Source: Anticarsia gemmatalis (lineage: Eukaryota > Arthropoda > Insecta > Lepidoptera > Erebidae). From it: DNA of 64,000 nt. The stretch is taken from positions 2,852,001 through 2,916,000 of the forward strand of contig NC_134745.1 of the NCBI RefSeq assembly GCF_050436995.1, given 5' to 3'. The notes under the pieces are model-generated. The model was not told the DNA's origin. It saw only the letters and a program-made list of their open reading frames with translations, and made no database searches. Position numbers and translations under genes: made by a program. Positions 45,175 through 55,508 of the stretch are shown here, piece by piece. Numbering within the stretch: position 1 is the stretch's first letter; each line of letters opens with the position of its first letter.

Positions 45175-45450
45175 CTTCAAAAATTACGCTCCGCTATAAA
45201 CGCAACGTGAGGTAATAATAATGAAATAAGCCGGAGGCGCTGATCGGGAATCGCGTACAATAAAAACTATGGCGGCGATGTCGCTTACGTCCTTTTGGAT
45301 CGCGCTTCGCACCGCGCTGCATAGTGGCGAGCAAGCCGGAGGAAGAGCGGGTTGCCTCGCGCTACATCGCTCGCGCCGCGGCGGGCACATGATCTTACGC
45401 ATGTTTCTGTCGCGGCGCGAGCCGCGTGCAAGAGCGAGATGGCGAAATAT
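45175..45450. other. GC-rich island with a 12-bp hairpin
   Basis: Composition rises sharply, with many GCG, CGC and TCGC words (for example CGCGCTTCGCACCGCGCTGC). GCTCGCGCCGCG at 45,369-45,380 is exactly complementary to 45,411-45,422. The two opposite frames here arise from the composition. It could be a GC-rich MITE (compare 4882-5188, which has different words), a CpG island or an insulator-like site; I cannot decide. Confidence 0.5.
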
Positions 45451-46593
45451 AAGCTAAGAATCCTGCATAAGTATTATATTTTCTCCAGTTTGACATTAGG
45501 TCATTAGGTTGTTTTGCATGTTTCTATTAGAGTAAATTTTCATTTTGTCAAGATTTATAGGTTAAACTCATTTCTATAAAAGTGTTCTGCGTTTATCCAT
45601 AATGTGTTTGATATTATATTGTTGATGAATACATTCTAAATTGCTTGTATAATATGTTATTAAACAACCAGTGTGAGACAATCATCAATCGTTCGATATA
45701 CGTTATCTTAAATATGTGCTGTTGTGTTACCTACGTGTTACTACTGAAGACAGAGTAACTTACTACAAAACAAGCATGATTAGGTAGCATGGTAAGTACC
45801 TATGTATTATTAGTCTGTAGAGAGAGAAATAAGAGACTGTAGTCGAATGTAGATAATACTCTCATATTGTTATTATGCAGTAATACGCTACTTTTACGTC
45901 GGCATTCTTACGATGTACATAATATGTAGGTAGGTACTATACCTACACAATGACTTATAGCTCCGGCTTACCTTTTATAATAAATGACCCTTCGCCACTG
46001 GCTTATAAGGAGGAATTTTAATAGATTTTTTAATACATTTGTCATCTAAATCATAACTTTGAGTGACGGTTCAGGATGTGTCGCACGTAGCTTAATAGGA
46101 TGGGCTGCACATCGTCGCGTCATCGGTTGAGTGTGAAAGATCAAGTGTGTTTCTACAAATTTGACTGTTGTGTACTATATTCTACAATGTACAATATTGA
46201 GATTTTTTTTATTTTATTTGTACGTTTATTATATAAAAGTATTATAATGTCACGTTACCAGTCGGATAGATTATCTGACACATATCTACCACCTGTAAAC
46301 ATAGCCTCTAAACAAGACAATAGGAAGTAAACCCGTAGTTTTATTACAGGGTTATCTAATCTAATCAAATTAGGAGGTCAGATATTAGTCTTTCCATAGA
46401 TCGAGTGACCTTTCCCTCCCCGAAGGGATAAACAGTATTTTACGAGTGACCCATACGCCACTCTATTCTATGGGTTTGTTTTATTTATGGGACTTTTACG
46501 ATTACCCATAGATAAGGTTATTTCGAATACCTATAGTGAATACTAATCATATTGAGAAACAATAAGTCATTCCTTTCTTTTTAAAACACTAAA
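45451..46593. other. No gene recognised
   Basis: AT-rich. A possible old repeat at 46,400-46,500 (CCCTCCCCGAAGGGATAAAC, CCACTCTATTCTATGGG) resembles common noctuid repeat strings. A frame from 46,100 starts MGCTSS but is not otherwise supported. Confidence 0.35.
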
Positions 46594-46745
46594 ATTGCTC
46601 TTGTATCGCGAGGACTTTTACATACATATAAACAAACAATGGACAAAACCTACAACCTGATCTTAAACAACTATTAGTGGATCGTACAAATAAATGCTTC
46701 GTGTGAAAATCGAACCCACTCCTGACGCAATGGTAGTGGTGTGTA
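46594..46745 (-). mobile_element. SINE family C copy
   Basis: The minus strand has ACTACCATTGCGTCAGGAG, GTGGGTTCGATTTTCACACG (B box), the body GTCCATTGTTTGTTTATATG and GTAAAAGTCCTCGCGATACA, and an AGAGCAATTTT end, as in 36,798-37,019. Confidence 0.65.
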
Positions 46746-46794
46746 ACTCAAATTTAAATGCCCTAGGTAAGTATGGCGCTAAAATCTTCTGCTA

Positions 46795-46951
46795 GGTAGG
46801 TTGATTCTCTGCCCTATCGAGTTATCGAGAAATTTTGCACGAAAATCGGATCAACGCCTCTACCGGGCTCCGTAAGAACTATTTTGGCAGTACATTTTAA
46901 ATGTCAAACTCTTGATGCTCGCCAGTACCGACTATAGAGAATTGCGCTAAG
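46795..46951 (-). mobile_element. MITE family E copy
   Basis: On the minus strand: TTAGCGCAATTCTCTATAGT, CGGTACTGGCGAG, GTTTGACATTTAAAATGTAC, CCCGGTAGAGGCGTTGATCC, TCTCGATAACTCGATAGGGC and AGAGAATCAACCTACC. It lies 50 bases from the family C SINE. Confidence 0.7.
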
Positions 46952-47427
46952 GCATGTTTCATATAGATCGCGTATCAGCATTCAGCTGTCACCAGGCTTT
47001 CACGCGAGTTTTTATTCAATGTCATAATAAGTGACAAGTTTAATACGAAATCACGATCCACTTGCAACGTTGTTATAGTTTTTTTAGAAAATCGATCACA
47101 CCTCACGCGTTTGGTATAATAACATTTTTACACGTTAACACCAAAAAAAGTTGACAAGTTAGTAAGACAATTTTAACAGCTGTATTGATTATAGAAACGT
47201 CATATCGTTATATTTCATCTTACGTATTGCTGTTTTTTGTGTCATTTTATACTTTTAAAAACATAGTTGCAATTTTACGTTTGTGCGTATGTTTGCTGTT
47301 GTCCACACTGATCATATAATAATTATTTTAATAATATTTTGTTACATATTTATGTAGACCTGTAATTGACTTTTTCACGCTGTATCTTCACATCTTATAC
47401 CTGTTGTATTAGCTGTTGGTCTACTAT
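46952..47427. other. No gene or recognised repeat
   Basis: AT-rich spacer. Confidence 0.45.
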
Positions 47428-48355
47428 AATAATAATAATAAATCTTTATTTCAGAACCAAGTTCCATAGGTTTTTTTACAATTTTAATTACAATAAAATC
47501 ACAAAAACAAAAACTAAGTATTAAACACTATTAAAATTAGAATTAAAATAAAAATCAAATAAAATATAATAAAATGAAAAAAAACAAAAATAACAACTTC
47601 CCTTATTCAGTATATATATACTTTCAAGCAGCTATAGATAACCATCTTCTTAACATGGAACTTGCACACAGTCTGTCAGCAAGTTCCCTAATAATGGTGT
47701 TTCCACACGTACCAACCCTGGACATGAATCCAGCTATTCGGTTTCTCTGGATGGCATTAAACGTGTTCAGTCTCGCCTCGGTAAACATACCTGAGGCGCT
47801 ACAGTACGGCGCCAGGCCCATTAGGTGTCTATAGATGTTATTGTACTGAACACGAATGGCATCCAGAGACCTCTTTGTATACTCAGTCCAGAGCTGGCAC
47901 GTGTAGAAGCTCTGACAGTATGCCCTGAACAGATGTGCTTTGGTTTCTGGGGTCGCTTTAACAAATTTCCTGGCCAACATATTGCCAACAATTGACAACG
48001 CCCTACGCTGACGATCAATGTCCGCATCATCTTTCATGTCTGACGTCAGTATGTGACCAAGGTACTTGAACCTCTCCACCACCGCAACTACCTGTCCGCC
48101 TATCCATACTGGTGGAACATTTTGTGGACCTCTTCCTGATCTAAATACTAGAAGTTCAGTCTTTTTAGCATTATACACTAAGTCATGTTCTCTAGCATAA
48201 GTCTCACAAATAGAGAGCAGTCTTCTCAGTCCCTTGATCGAGGGGCTGAGCAGAACCATATCGTCTGCGTAGCTGAGGTTGTTGACATATCTGTCACCTA
48301 GCCTCAGCCCCACTGGTGTCCTGCTCAGCTCCTCGATCAAGTCATTCATATATAA
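47428..48355 (-). mobile_element. 5'-truncated non-LTR retrotransposon
   Basis: A 3' fragment of a LINE: the reverse-transcriptase C-terminal coding region (47,624-48,355), a 3' UTR of about 200 bases, then AATAAAG and a (TTA)n microsatellite end at 47,431-47,443. It stops abruptly at 48,355, exactly where a Helitron begins. Its clade is not settled. The microsatellite end separates it from the poly(A) LINE at 7-11.7 kb. Confidence 0.75.
47624..48355 (-). pseudogene. Reverse-transcriptase C-terminal fragment
   Basis: Open for 241 codons from an internal Met at 48,349, preceded by Leu-Tyr so that it reads LYMNDLIEEL, the block just before the catalytic motif. NLSYADDMVLLSPS follows with the two catalytic aspartates, then CETYAREHDLVYNAKKTELL, VERFKYLGHIL, DRQRRALSIVGNMLARKF and a C-terminal region of unknown role. 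Endonuclease, fingers and the first catalytic Asp are missing, so the product cannot work. The frame is otherwise unbroken, which suggests a fairly recent loss of the 5' part. Frames on the other strand here are shadows. Confidence 0.75.
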
Positions 48356-48549
48356 TCTTACTATGCAATCTTAAATATAAAATTTCCATGTCACAATGTT
48401 AGTTACCGTACTCCTTCGAAACGGCTTGACTGATTCTCATGAAATTTTGTGAGCGTATTGAGTAGGTCTGAGAATCGGCCAATATCTATACCTGTAAATG
48501 ACACTTTTTTTTATTTATATGGCAAAACAACGGTTGCCCGCTCAGCTAG
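48356..48549 (+). mobile_element. Non-autonomous Helitron, second family
   Basis: Starts TCTTACTATGCAATC and contains CTCCTTCGAAACGGCTTGAC, TGATTCTCATGAAATTTTGT and GGTCTGAGAATCGGCCAATA. It ends GTTGCCCGCTCAGCTAG at 48,549 with T following and A preceding. I recognise this as a frequent lepidopteran element. It borders the truncated LINE exactly. Confidence 0.75.
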
Positions 48550-49514
48550 TAAATAAATAAATATAAATCTAAACTAGAACATCAAGACGTATCGTGATCG
48601 TCACCCGCAAGTATTTAGGCCACATCACTTTTATCGTGAGCGGTACATCGATTGTCTTTACTACTGGTTATTAACACTCAAAATAGTTTATTATTCTTGT
48701 AAAACCTTGGGTTTATTATTGAGGAATTTATTGTGTTGCTGTTCTATTTCTGCGTGACAATGTGATAACTCTTTCTTGAAATTTAGCTGAAGCGTATTTC
48801 AGTGTGTGTGAGAAAAGTGTGTTTTGTGGAGTGGCTAGTAAATCAGTAAAGAGTTTTAATATAATCTTGTGTCTCTTCATGCATATAATTAAGACCTGAG
48901 ACCAGTTCTGCCATTGCTGAATTATATAGGTAAAAATTATAAAGTCAAAAAAAAAACTAAGTTGCAAAATGATATCATAGCAATGATTTTCCCTTTGATA
49001 CTGTGTCAAAATTCCATTAAAATAAAATTCCTAAAGTTGCGTACATATGTACATTTGTGCAACTACTTAATAAAAATATAATAGGCAAGGAACACATAAT
49101 AATAGTCAGAGAACACGCAAAACTGCTGTTAGTATAGGATTGCATATATATAACTTAATTACTTAAATGCGAAGATCGATATAAAGGCTAGTGCAATGCC
49201 TTACGGCTGGTTGAACTATCTTATAACGAACGAATAGTGTACCGAGTTATAATGTCAGCTTTGATAATGATTCTATTATTATTTTAACTTAAAAGCAATA
49301 ATATTGAGTATGAAAGAAAGAAGAGGTGAACTCAAAATCAAGATCCGAATATGAAACCTTTGGACAAATAGTAACTACTTGAGGAATATCAAAGGTTATT
49401 GAACTTCCTAAACGATTTACTAATGAGTTATGCTATTGTTTCGAGACAGTTCATTCATAAGACAATAACTAATATGAACCAAACAAAGAAATAATCGATA
49501 CAGTTTAACACACC
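48550..49514. other. No gene or recognised repeat
   Basis: AT-rich; the LINE does not continue on this side of the Helitron as far as I can see. Confidence 0.45.
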
Positions 49515-49625
49515 TGTAGCGCGATTTCCTACCACTGTTGACAAGAAAGTTATAAAAACATTTTGTTTAAAAACTGTTCAGCGCCCTTGGCATGTTCCGT
49601 AAGAACAATTTTTTTAATAAGTGGT
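49515..49625. repeat. MITE family E, rearranged relic
   Basis: Begins TGTAGCGCGATTTCCTACCA in plus orientation, but later has CAGCGCCCTTGGCATGTTCC and GTAAGAACAATTTTT, which read as the family core in minus orientation. Either a foldback rearrangement or two fragments. Confidence 0.45.
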
Positions 49626-49689
49626 AAGTTTCAAAAATAAAATCATTTATATATTTAGGTCAAATACAATTTTTTATGATTGTAATACA

Positions 49690-49780
49690 GTAAGTGAATT
49701 TTCGACAAGATCGGAAACTAGGACTAAATAGGAGGAGAGCTGGCAATAAACTCCCGGCCACTTTTTTAAATCAAATGTCA
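49690..49780 (+). repeat. Dispersed repeat G, second copy
   Basis: GGAGGAGAGCTGGCAATAAA, CTCCCGGCCACTTTTTTAAA, TCAAATG: same order as at 27,385-27,470. Confidence 0.5.
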
Positions 49781-50049
49781 ATCACTTTCCACTCGATAGT
49801 ATCTAGCGTAGAAAATTGCACGTTGTACCTACATTGGACAAAAGTTAACCTTAAAACTTTTAATAATAACATATCGACACAGATTATACAATAATGACCT
49901 ATGTGATAGGTCGTGTTCGTGTTTCGAAAGAGAACACGATTGACAACTAAAAGTTCAAGGAATCGATTTGGTATAAAAATGTTCATTCATAGTGACACGT
50001 TGAAATTATTTATGCATTCGCATTCTTTTTAAGTTTCCAAGTACAATCA

Positions 50050-50310
50050 CGAACATAATACCTTTGTAGGGGGATAGTGTATACCACTGCTGACTGAGGT
50101 TCGGCTTCGTTTCACGGGTGAGGCAGTGCTATTGGTCTTTTTATCAATATTAGGTTATTCTCAACGGTAGCCATGAGTTTGGTAACATGTCCCGTACAAG
50201 GCAATAAGCTCTCATCCTATTTCATAGGACTTTTATTTAAGTAGATATTTCATACATCACCATTTTGTTGCCTACCCCTTCGATGAATACAGGTATGATG
50301 TTATGTATGT
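50050..50310 (+). mobile_element. SINE family B, most complete copy
   Basis: Head: GTATACCACTGCTGACTGAG, GTTCGGCTTCGTTTCACGGG, GAGGCAGTGCTATTGGTC. Then TTATTCTCAACGGTAGCCAT, GAGTTTGGTAACATGTCCCG, CCTATTTCATAGGACT and a CTACCCCTTCGATGAATACA end. It provides the reference order for the split copy at 5755-6245. Confidence 0.65.
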
Positions 50311-50924
50311 ATGCAAGATTAAGCTATCAATCTTTTATGCAAACTATTCGTGTTTACCCTGGCAAACAGGAAGCAAGAAAGTCCATTTATTTTACTTCCA
50401 ACGGTAAAAATTGATCATAAAATATTCCATAACGTAAGGCAAGGAAATTAAGAGTAAAGGAAGGGTTACGTAATCAGTTTAACGTGGCCCAATCTACGGA
50501 TAGAGGCATCGATCGAAAGCTGTCTGGTGCAATATTAATCAAACCGACCGAACTGACGCTGCTTCTATCTGAATTGAAGGGAGATTATTCTTAGCAGCTT
50601 TGCCCCTGATCTTAGATATGATGGGAAGGAATAGAAGTTATGTACAAATATTTCTTTACAATATGAGAAGGGTTCGCTCAATGGTTTGTTTTGATGACGG
50701 TGCGTCAAATTATGTTGAGCAGGTTAAAGAAAATAAACAGAAAAATATTTTTTTCTAACATTTTATTTTAGCCTTTTTATTTAACAGTTTTAAGTGAGTA
50801 ATATTCTCATTATAAAATATTGAGTCACAATCGTCTGACTGCTTTAACATAAAATTATTTTTTAAAAATCCAAAATACATCGGTAAGCTGTTGAATCCAA
50901 TTCACCTTAATTCCCTAAAAATTA
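50311..50924. other. No gene or recognised repeat
   Basis: AT-rich spacer. Confidence 0.45.
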
Positions 50925-51040
50925 AACATTTGCGATTTTTTAGGTCGCTCTATGTGGTAATATTCGAACCCACGACCACTGCGCGCAGTCCGCGTGGTGA
51001 TCATTTAACCAATACGCACATAAAGTACACGCAATTTCAC
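50925..51040 (-). mobile_element. tRNA-type SINE head
   Basis: The minus strand has GTGCGTATTGGTTAAATGAT (A-box-like), CACGCGGACTGCGCGCAG, then GTCGTGGGTTCGAATATTAC (B box). The 3' body is degraded. Confidence 0.55.
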
Positions 51041-51345
51041 AAAGTAGATAAGAAATACTTTCCCACATGAAAATAACAATGTAATAAAAGCTATGTCCTA
51101 TATAAGGGCACTACTATGTAGCGACATTGAAAACCTAGGAAGTGTTTACAGAATACAGGGTCGACTATAATTACAATTGTGCGATAAATTACTACATGTG
51201 TATATATATCTAGTTATCGATATACTAGGTTTGAATTGAACATTAACTAGGTATTTGCCATATTAAAATGACTGATGGATGACTAAAGATTTACTTATGC
51301 AGAGATATTTGGTGCTTATAAACCGTCAACTATTTTTTATTTATT

Positions 51346-51558
51346 TATACATATTAATAATAATAAACTCAGAGTTTGTTAGTTTAAACGCGCTTATCTC
51401 AAACTAAGTACTGGTTCAAAATAAAAAAGTATTTTTGAGTTGAATAGTCAATTTATTAAGGTAGGCTATAAGCTAACATCACGCTATTGCTAATAAGAGT
51501 ACAGCAGCAATCAAAATTGTGAAAACGGGTAGACGAAGAATTCGCGGGCGGCAGCTAG
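51346..51558 (+). mobile_element. Non-autonomous Helitron, older copy
   Basis: Follows the 42,704 copy: ATTAATAATAATAAACTCAG, GAGTTTGTTAGTTTAAACGC, GCTTATCTC, AAGGTAGGCTATAAGC and CATCACGCTATTGCTAATAA, ending CGCGGGCGGCAGCTAG at 51,558. Only 28 bases separate it from the foldback element. Confidence 0.7.
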
Positions 51559-51586
51559 TATGTTTTTATAACATTTCGTAACATTT

Positions 51587-52030
51587 CACAGTGTGTTATA
51601 AACCCTATTTTTGTTTCGTCGTCTTTTTATTGAATTAATCGATAGAGTATACCATTCTGAGGATTAGAGTAAATCTCCGGGCTCGCTAAGACTTGTACTT
51701 TTTTCGTTATTCATTGTCAAAGTTCCGGAATATCCGACTATTGAAAAACGAAAAAAAATTAATTACAATTTAACGGAAGTACTTATTCCAGAATTTATTT
51801 ATTCTATCGAAAGAAGATATAATAGCCGACCATTCCATCAATTCCTGAAGCTTTAGCATGAATAGGTCGAGAGATATGATTTTTTTTCTCATTTTTCGTT
51901 TTTATTTTTTTATTCATCTAAACCGCCGTAGTAGGTGGTCATTCCTACATCAAAAAATTGCTAATACTTTCTTTTATTTGCAGTATTAGTTCTAAAACCT
52001 AACTCGTTGGTTTCCAGGAGATATTTGAAA
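51587..52030 (+). repeat. Left terminal inverted repeat of the foldback element
   Basis: 444 bases beginning with the heptamer CACAGTG. Contains CGATAGAGTATACCATTCTG, GTTCCGGAATATCCGAC and CCGCCGTAGTAGGTGGTCAT. The arms match at about 438 of 444 positions by eye. Confidence 0.9.
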
Positions 52031-52923
52031 TTTAAAATTTTACTTAGGGTTGTCACTTTCGAGTATCCGAAAATTATATAAGATTATAAACCTTTATTTG
52101 AAAAAAAAGTTGAGGCAAGCCCCCCTGGCCCGGCCGGTCCCGCCTTACTGAGGTTGTTGAAGTGCAGAGTACGGTTACGGTATTAAGGTTGACTGGCGCT
52201 CAGTCCCCTAAAATTGTTTCAACTCCAGATGGAACAACCATTGATTTTGCTTTTTAGAAAAAAAATCAGCAAATATAATTACATAATATGTGTATAAATT
52301 ATGATAAATAAATTGTTGACGAAAATAATTTTATCGTATTTTTTAAATAAAAAATCGACACAATTGATGTACATACATGATAAAATTTGATTTCAAATTA
52401 TAGATAGGTATATAATTCATTTAGATATATAAAATACATTAAAAATTATTCTTAAAATTGTTATACCACAAAAATTACAATAAAATTGATTTTAAAAAAA
52501 GTAGTTTTAAATCAAAAAATAATATGAAATTCATTTGAAAAGTAATTGTAAAATTAAATAAATTATCTAAAAATATTTTGAAAAAAAAACAAAATGTGGT
52601 AATAGTACTTATGTTGAATGTTGATTTATAGATATACTTATGAGATATCGGAAAGGATTTTCTTTCATTTACTATAAGTTGAGTCTTTTGAGTTAGAATT
52701 TATAGACAGATTCCAAATAAATGTATCAATCAACATCATACCAATTTCTTAATTTGTTTTTTAATTTCCTTTATAAAATTACCCAATCTTTGCCATTTTT
52801 AGCCACAAAATAATGACATCTTGTTATGGTCGTGATATAAAAGCTAAAACTTTATAAAAATAATTTATTAAATTTTGATTGAAGTGGCAGCCCTATGTGC
52901 GGATATTTCGGATATTACTAAAC

Positions 52924-53367
52924 TTTCAAATATCTCCTGGAAACCAGCGAGTTAGGTTTTAGAACTAATACTGCAAATAAAAGAAAGTATTAGCAATTTT
53001 TTGATATAGGAATGACCACCTACTACGGCGGTTTAGATGAATAAAAAAATAAAAACGAAAAATGAGAAAAAAAATCATATCTCTCGACCTATTCATGCTA
53101 AAGCTTCAGGAATTGGTGGAATGGTCGGCTATTATATCTTCTTTCGATAGAATAAATAAATTCTGGAATAAGTACTTCCGTTAAATTGTAATTAATTTTT
53201 TTTCGTTTTTCAATAGCCGGATATTCCGGAACTTTGACAATGAATAACGAAAAAAGTACAAGTCTTAGCGAGCCCGGAGTTTTACTCTAATCCTCAGAAT
53301 GGTATACTCTATCGATTAATTCAATAAAAAGACGGCGAAACAAAAATAGGGTTTATAACACACTGTG
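52924..53367 (-). repeat. Right terminal inverted repeat of the foldback element
   Basis: Exact partner of 51,587-52,030, ending CACTGTG. Near identity means recent insertion or gene conversion between the arms. Confidence 0.9.
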
Positions 53368-53372
53368 CATTT

Positions 53373-54040
53373 TAACAAATTCGCGATACTGTTTTCTTAT
53401 CGCGTAACTTTTGCTTTGCTAAGGTTATCTTAAGACCTTGAACTAGCAATCTTAGTTCTAATATTTGACACTAATACGCAAAACTCATTTATTTTATCAT
53501 AAAAGAGTGATGCCGCGCTTGTTTTTAGACGATACGCAGAATCACAAATCACGGAAACGTCTACACACCAACTCTAACTATCGAAACTGAATACATTTAA
53601 AATATCTTTTATTAAAAATAAATATTTACAAAATGTACGCTCTACAATTCTATACACTGTCGAGAATTGATAGTTATCTTAAAAAGTATGTCGAAAAATT
53701 ATCTCCTGAACCGATAACATGCTAATGTCATTAAGTCTGCCTTGTACAATGATTTTTTAAGAAGCTTAAATACAAGCGATTCCAGTCAATCAGTAATATG
53801 CCATATCTTTTCTGCTAAGATTATGACGGGACGACCTTCAACTTTGTACAAAACTATTTATATAATCGACATAGAACTACCTATCACCTACATCTTAAAT
53901 CAACCTCATTTCTAAACAGTTCAATATCGAAACTTCAACAAATAAACATACTATAAATTCAGAGAAGAGCAAGCAAACCAACCGAAATTATGTAAACATT
54001 CGCAAATGTTCTCATTTCTGTTGAAATCATTCATTCACAT
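53373..54040. other. No gene or recognised repeat
   Basis: AT-rich spacer after the foldback element. Confidence 0.45.
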
Positions 54041-54340
54041 TCATAATAGTGCAGACTATACCGTCTCGGCTATAAGGCTATAAAAAGCTAGCTATATAAA
54101 TATCAAAACTGCCTAAGTGTCTTTTTATCTGTTAAAATGTCACGGTTAAACCGCAAAAGCCGCCAAACTTGACAAAATAAGGCATGTAGTCAGTTCAAAA
54201 CATAGCTAAATTTTTTGAAAAATCAACCCCCCTGAGTGGCTAAAATAAGGGCAAAACTTTGATCGTGAGCGCAGCTCGTAATTCATAATAGTGCTGACTA
54301 AATACCGTCTGGGTTGTATGGCTATAAAAATATCGATAAT
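54041..54340. repeat. Pair of direct repeats about 242 bases apart
   Basis: TCATAATAGTGCAGACTATA followed by CCGTCTCGGCTATAAGGC and TATAAAAA at 54,041 recurs with a few changes at 54,283 (TCATAATAGTGCTGACTAAA, TACCGTCTGGGTTGTATGGC, TATAAAAA). It could be two monomers of a tandem repeat or a local duplication. Confidence 0.55.
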
Positions 54341-54729
54341 GGTAGCTAATAATAGCCGATTAATGGATGCTATCAACATCTGGTTAGAATTCAGACAATG
54401 AAAGGATTGCTTAATTATTCGGTCTGTTAAAAGCACATGTTCCTATTTTCACATGCAATAGCTAAATATGGAACTTCTATTTACTATTGTTCTATTTTAA
54501 AAAACAACAAGTTTTGCGTGCAAATAATTATGTTATGGAGAAGTTTACAGTCAACAAAGGTATTAAAATTAATTGGCACAGAATGCTCAGATGGTCAAAG
54601 TAACAAACCTCGTTAACTGTCATTAATTGGCTATCCTTTTATAAAAAAAATATTGACGAAGCGCGTATTCCTATGGTATGGTACTACTAATGTTTTTAAC
54701 CTAAAATAATCAGTTCTTCAGAACACGTT

Positions 54730-54800
54730 AAGCTGGAACAATTGATCAGTTTTCCATACAAAATTCTCGATAATGTTAGTCAATAAAGGCTGAAAGGCTC
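54730..54800 (+). repeat. MITE family E fragment
   Basis: ATTGATCAGTTTTCCATACA, AAATTCTCGATAATGTTAGT and CAATAA correspond to the second half of the family core. The ends are lost. Confidence 0.45.
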
Positions 54801-55140
54801 GTCTTGTACCGATTTTTTGAACGTCTAAAACCTAAAATTGCAAGCAGCATCAATCCTTTTCGGTACCAAATCCGGATAAACAAGTGACAAGCAATGCGCA
54901 AATCAATTAGATCATCAATAACATTTATTTACGCAGCTCGTTACTTCCTCAAGACAATTTATTGAGTATCGTGACGAGAATACGTGAATAAAGTCATTGC
55001 CAATGTCATGAGATCTCTAACAATGGCTGATTGTTTAATGAGTTTGTATTAATATTCATTGGGGATTAAGACTTGTTCTTTTAGCTATTTATTGGTAGAT
55101 TTACTGCTGAGAGATTGTGTAGCCGAATATTTATAGAATA

Positions 55141-55491
55141 TATATATATATATATATATTCGCTTAGCCTTTGTTCCAAACTATGTTGGAGTCGGCTTCC
55201 AGTCTCACCGGATGCAGCTGGATACCAGTGTTTTACATGGAGCGACTGCCTATCTGACCTCCACAACCCAGTTACTCGGGTATTAACACGATACCCTTCG
55301 GTAAGACTGGTTGTCAGACTTTCAAGCTTCTGACTACTGTTAACGACTGTCAAAGATCTTCGAAAATGACAGCCGGGACCCACAATTTAACGTGCCTTCC
55401 GAAACACGGAGGAACTCGATATGTATAAGATGGTCACCCATCCACGGAACAACCTCGGCAAGCGTAGCTTAACCTCAGAGATCGATCCGTG
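55141..55491 (-). mobile_element. 5S rRNA-headed SINE, type 2, with 17-bp target-site duplication
   Basis: The minus strand starts CACGGATCGATCTCTGAGG, then TTAAGCTACGCTTGCCGAGG (5S A-box region) and CCGTGGATGGGTGACCATC (C box). The body is TGTTTCGGAAGGCACGTTAA and GTGGGTCCCGG. A long 3' part with GAGACTGGAAGCCGACTCC and GGAACAAAGGCTAAGCG ends in (TA)n at 55,139-55,161. CGAATATTTATAGAATA flanks it at 55,124-55,140 and 55,492-55,508. Frames across it (55,081-55,383 minus, 55,115-55,333 plus) are not genes. Confidence 0.85.
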
Positions 55492-55508
55492 CGAATATTT
55501 ATAGAATA

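Larger units (their letters stand above)
51587..53367. mobile_element. 1.78-kb foldback DNA element with 444-bp terminal inverted repeats
   Basis: Bases 51,587-52,030 and 52,924-53,367 are inverted copies of equal length; I count six substitutions and no indels. Weaker pairing (AGGGTTGTCAC / AGGGCTGCCAC) continues some 40 bases inward. The ends read CACAGTGTGTTATAAACCCT. CATTT flanks it at 51,582-51,586 and 53,368-53,372, a possible 5-bp target duplication. The 890-base centre is extremely AT-rich except for a GC patch at 52,114-52,150, and has no transposase. It would be a non-autonomous cut-and-paste element; superfamily not settled. Confidence 0.85.

Noticed and set aside
46100..46330. Frame starting MGCTSSRHR, which looks like an N-myristoylation signal with good start context
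   Set aside because: The rest of the 76 codons is low-complexity and hydrophobic without a domain, and no clean donor site follows a possible first exon. Not enough to call a gene.
51587..51615. A full V(D)J-like signal (heptamer, 12-base spacer, nonamer)
   Set aside because: After 12 bases the sequence is TATTTTTGT, which resembles the nonamer only in the wrong orientation. Only the heptamer match stands.
55081..55383. 100-codon minus and 72-codon plus frames with TATA repeats
   Set aside because: They lie within the 5S-headed SINE and its (TA)n tail.
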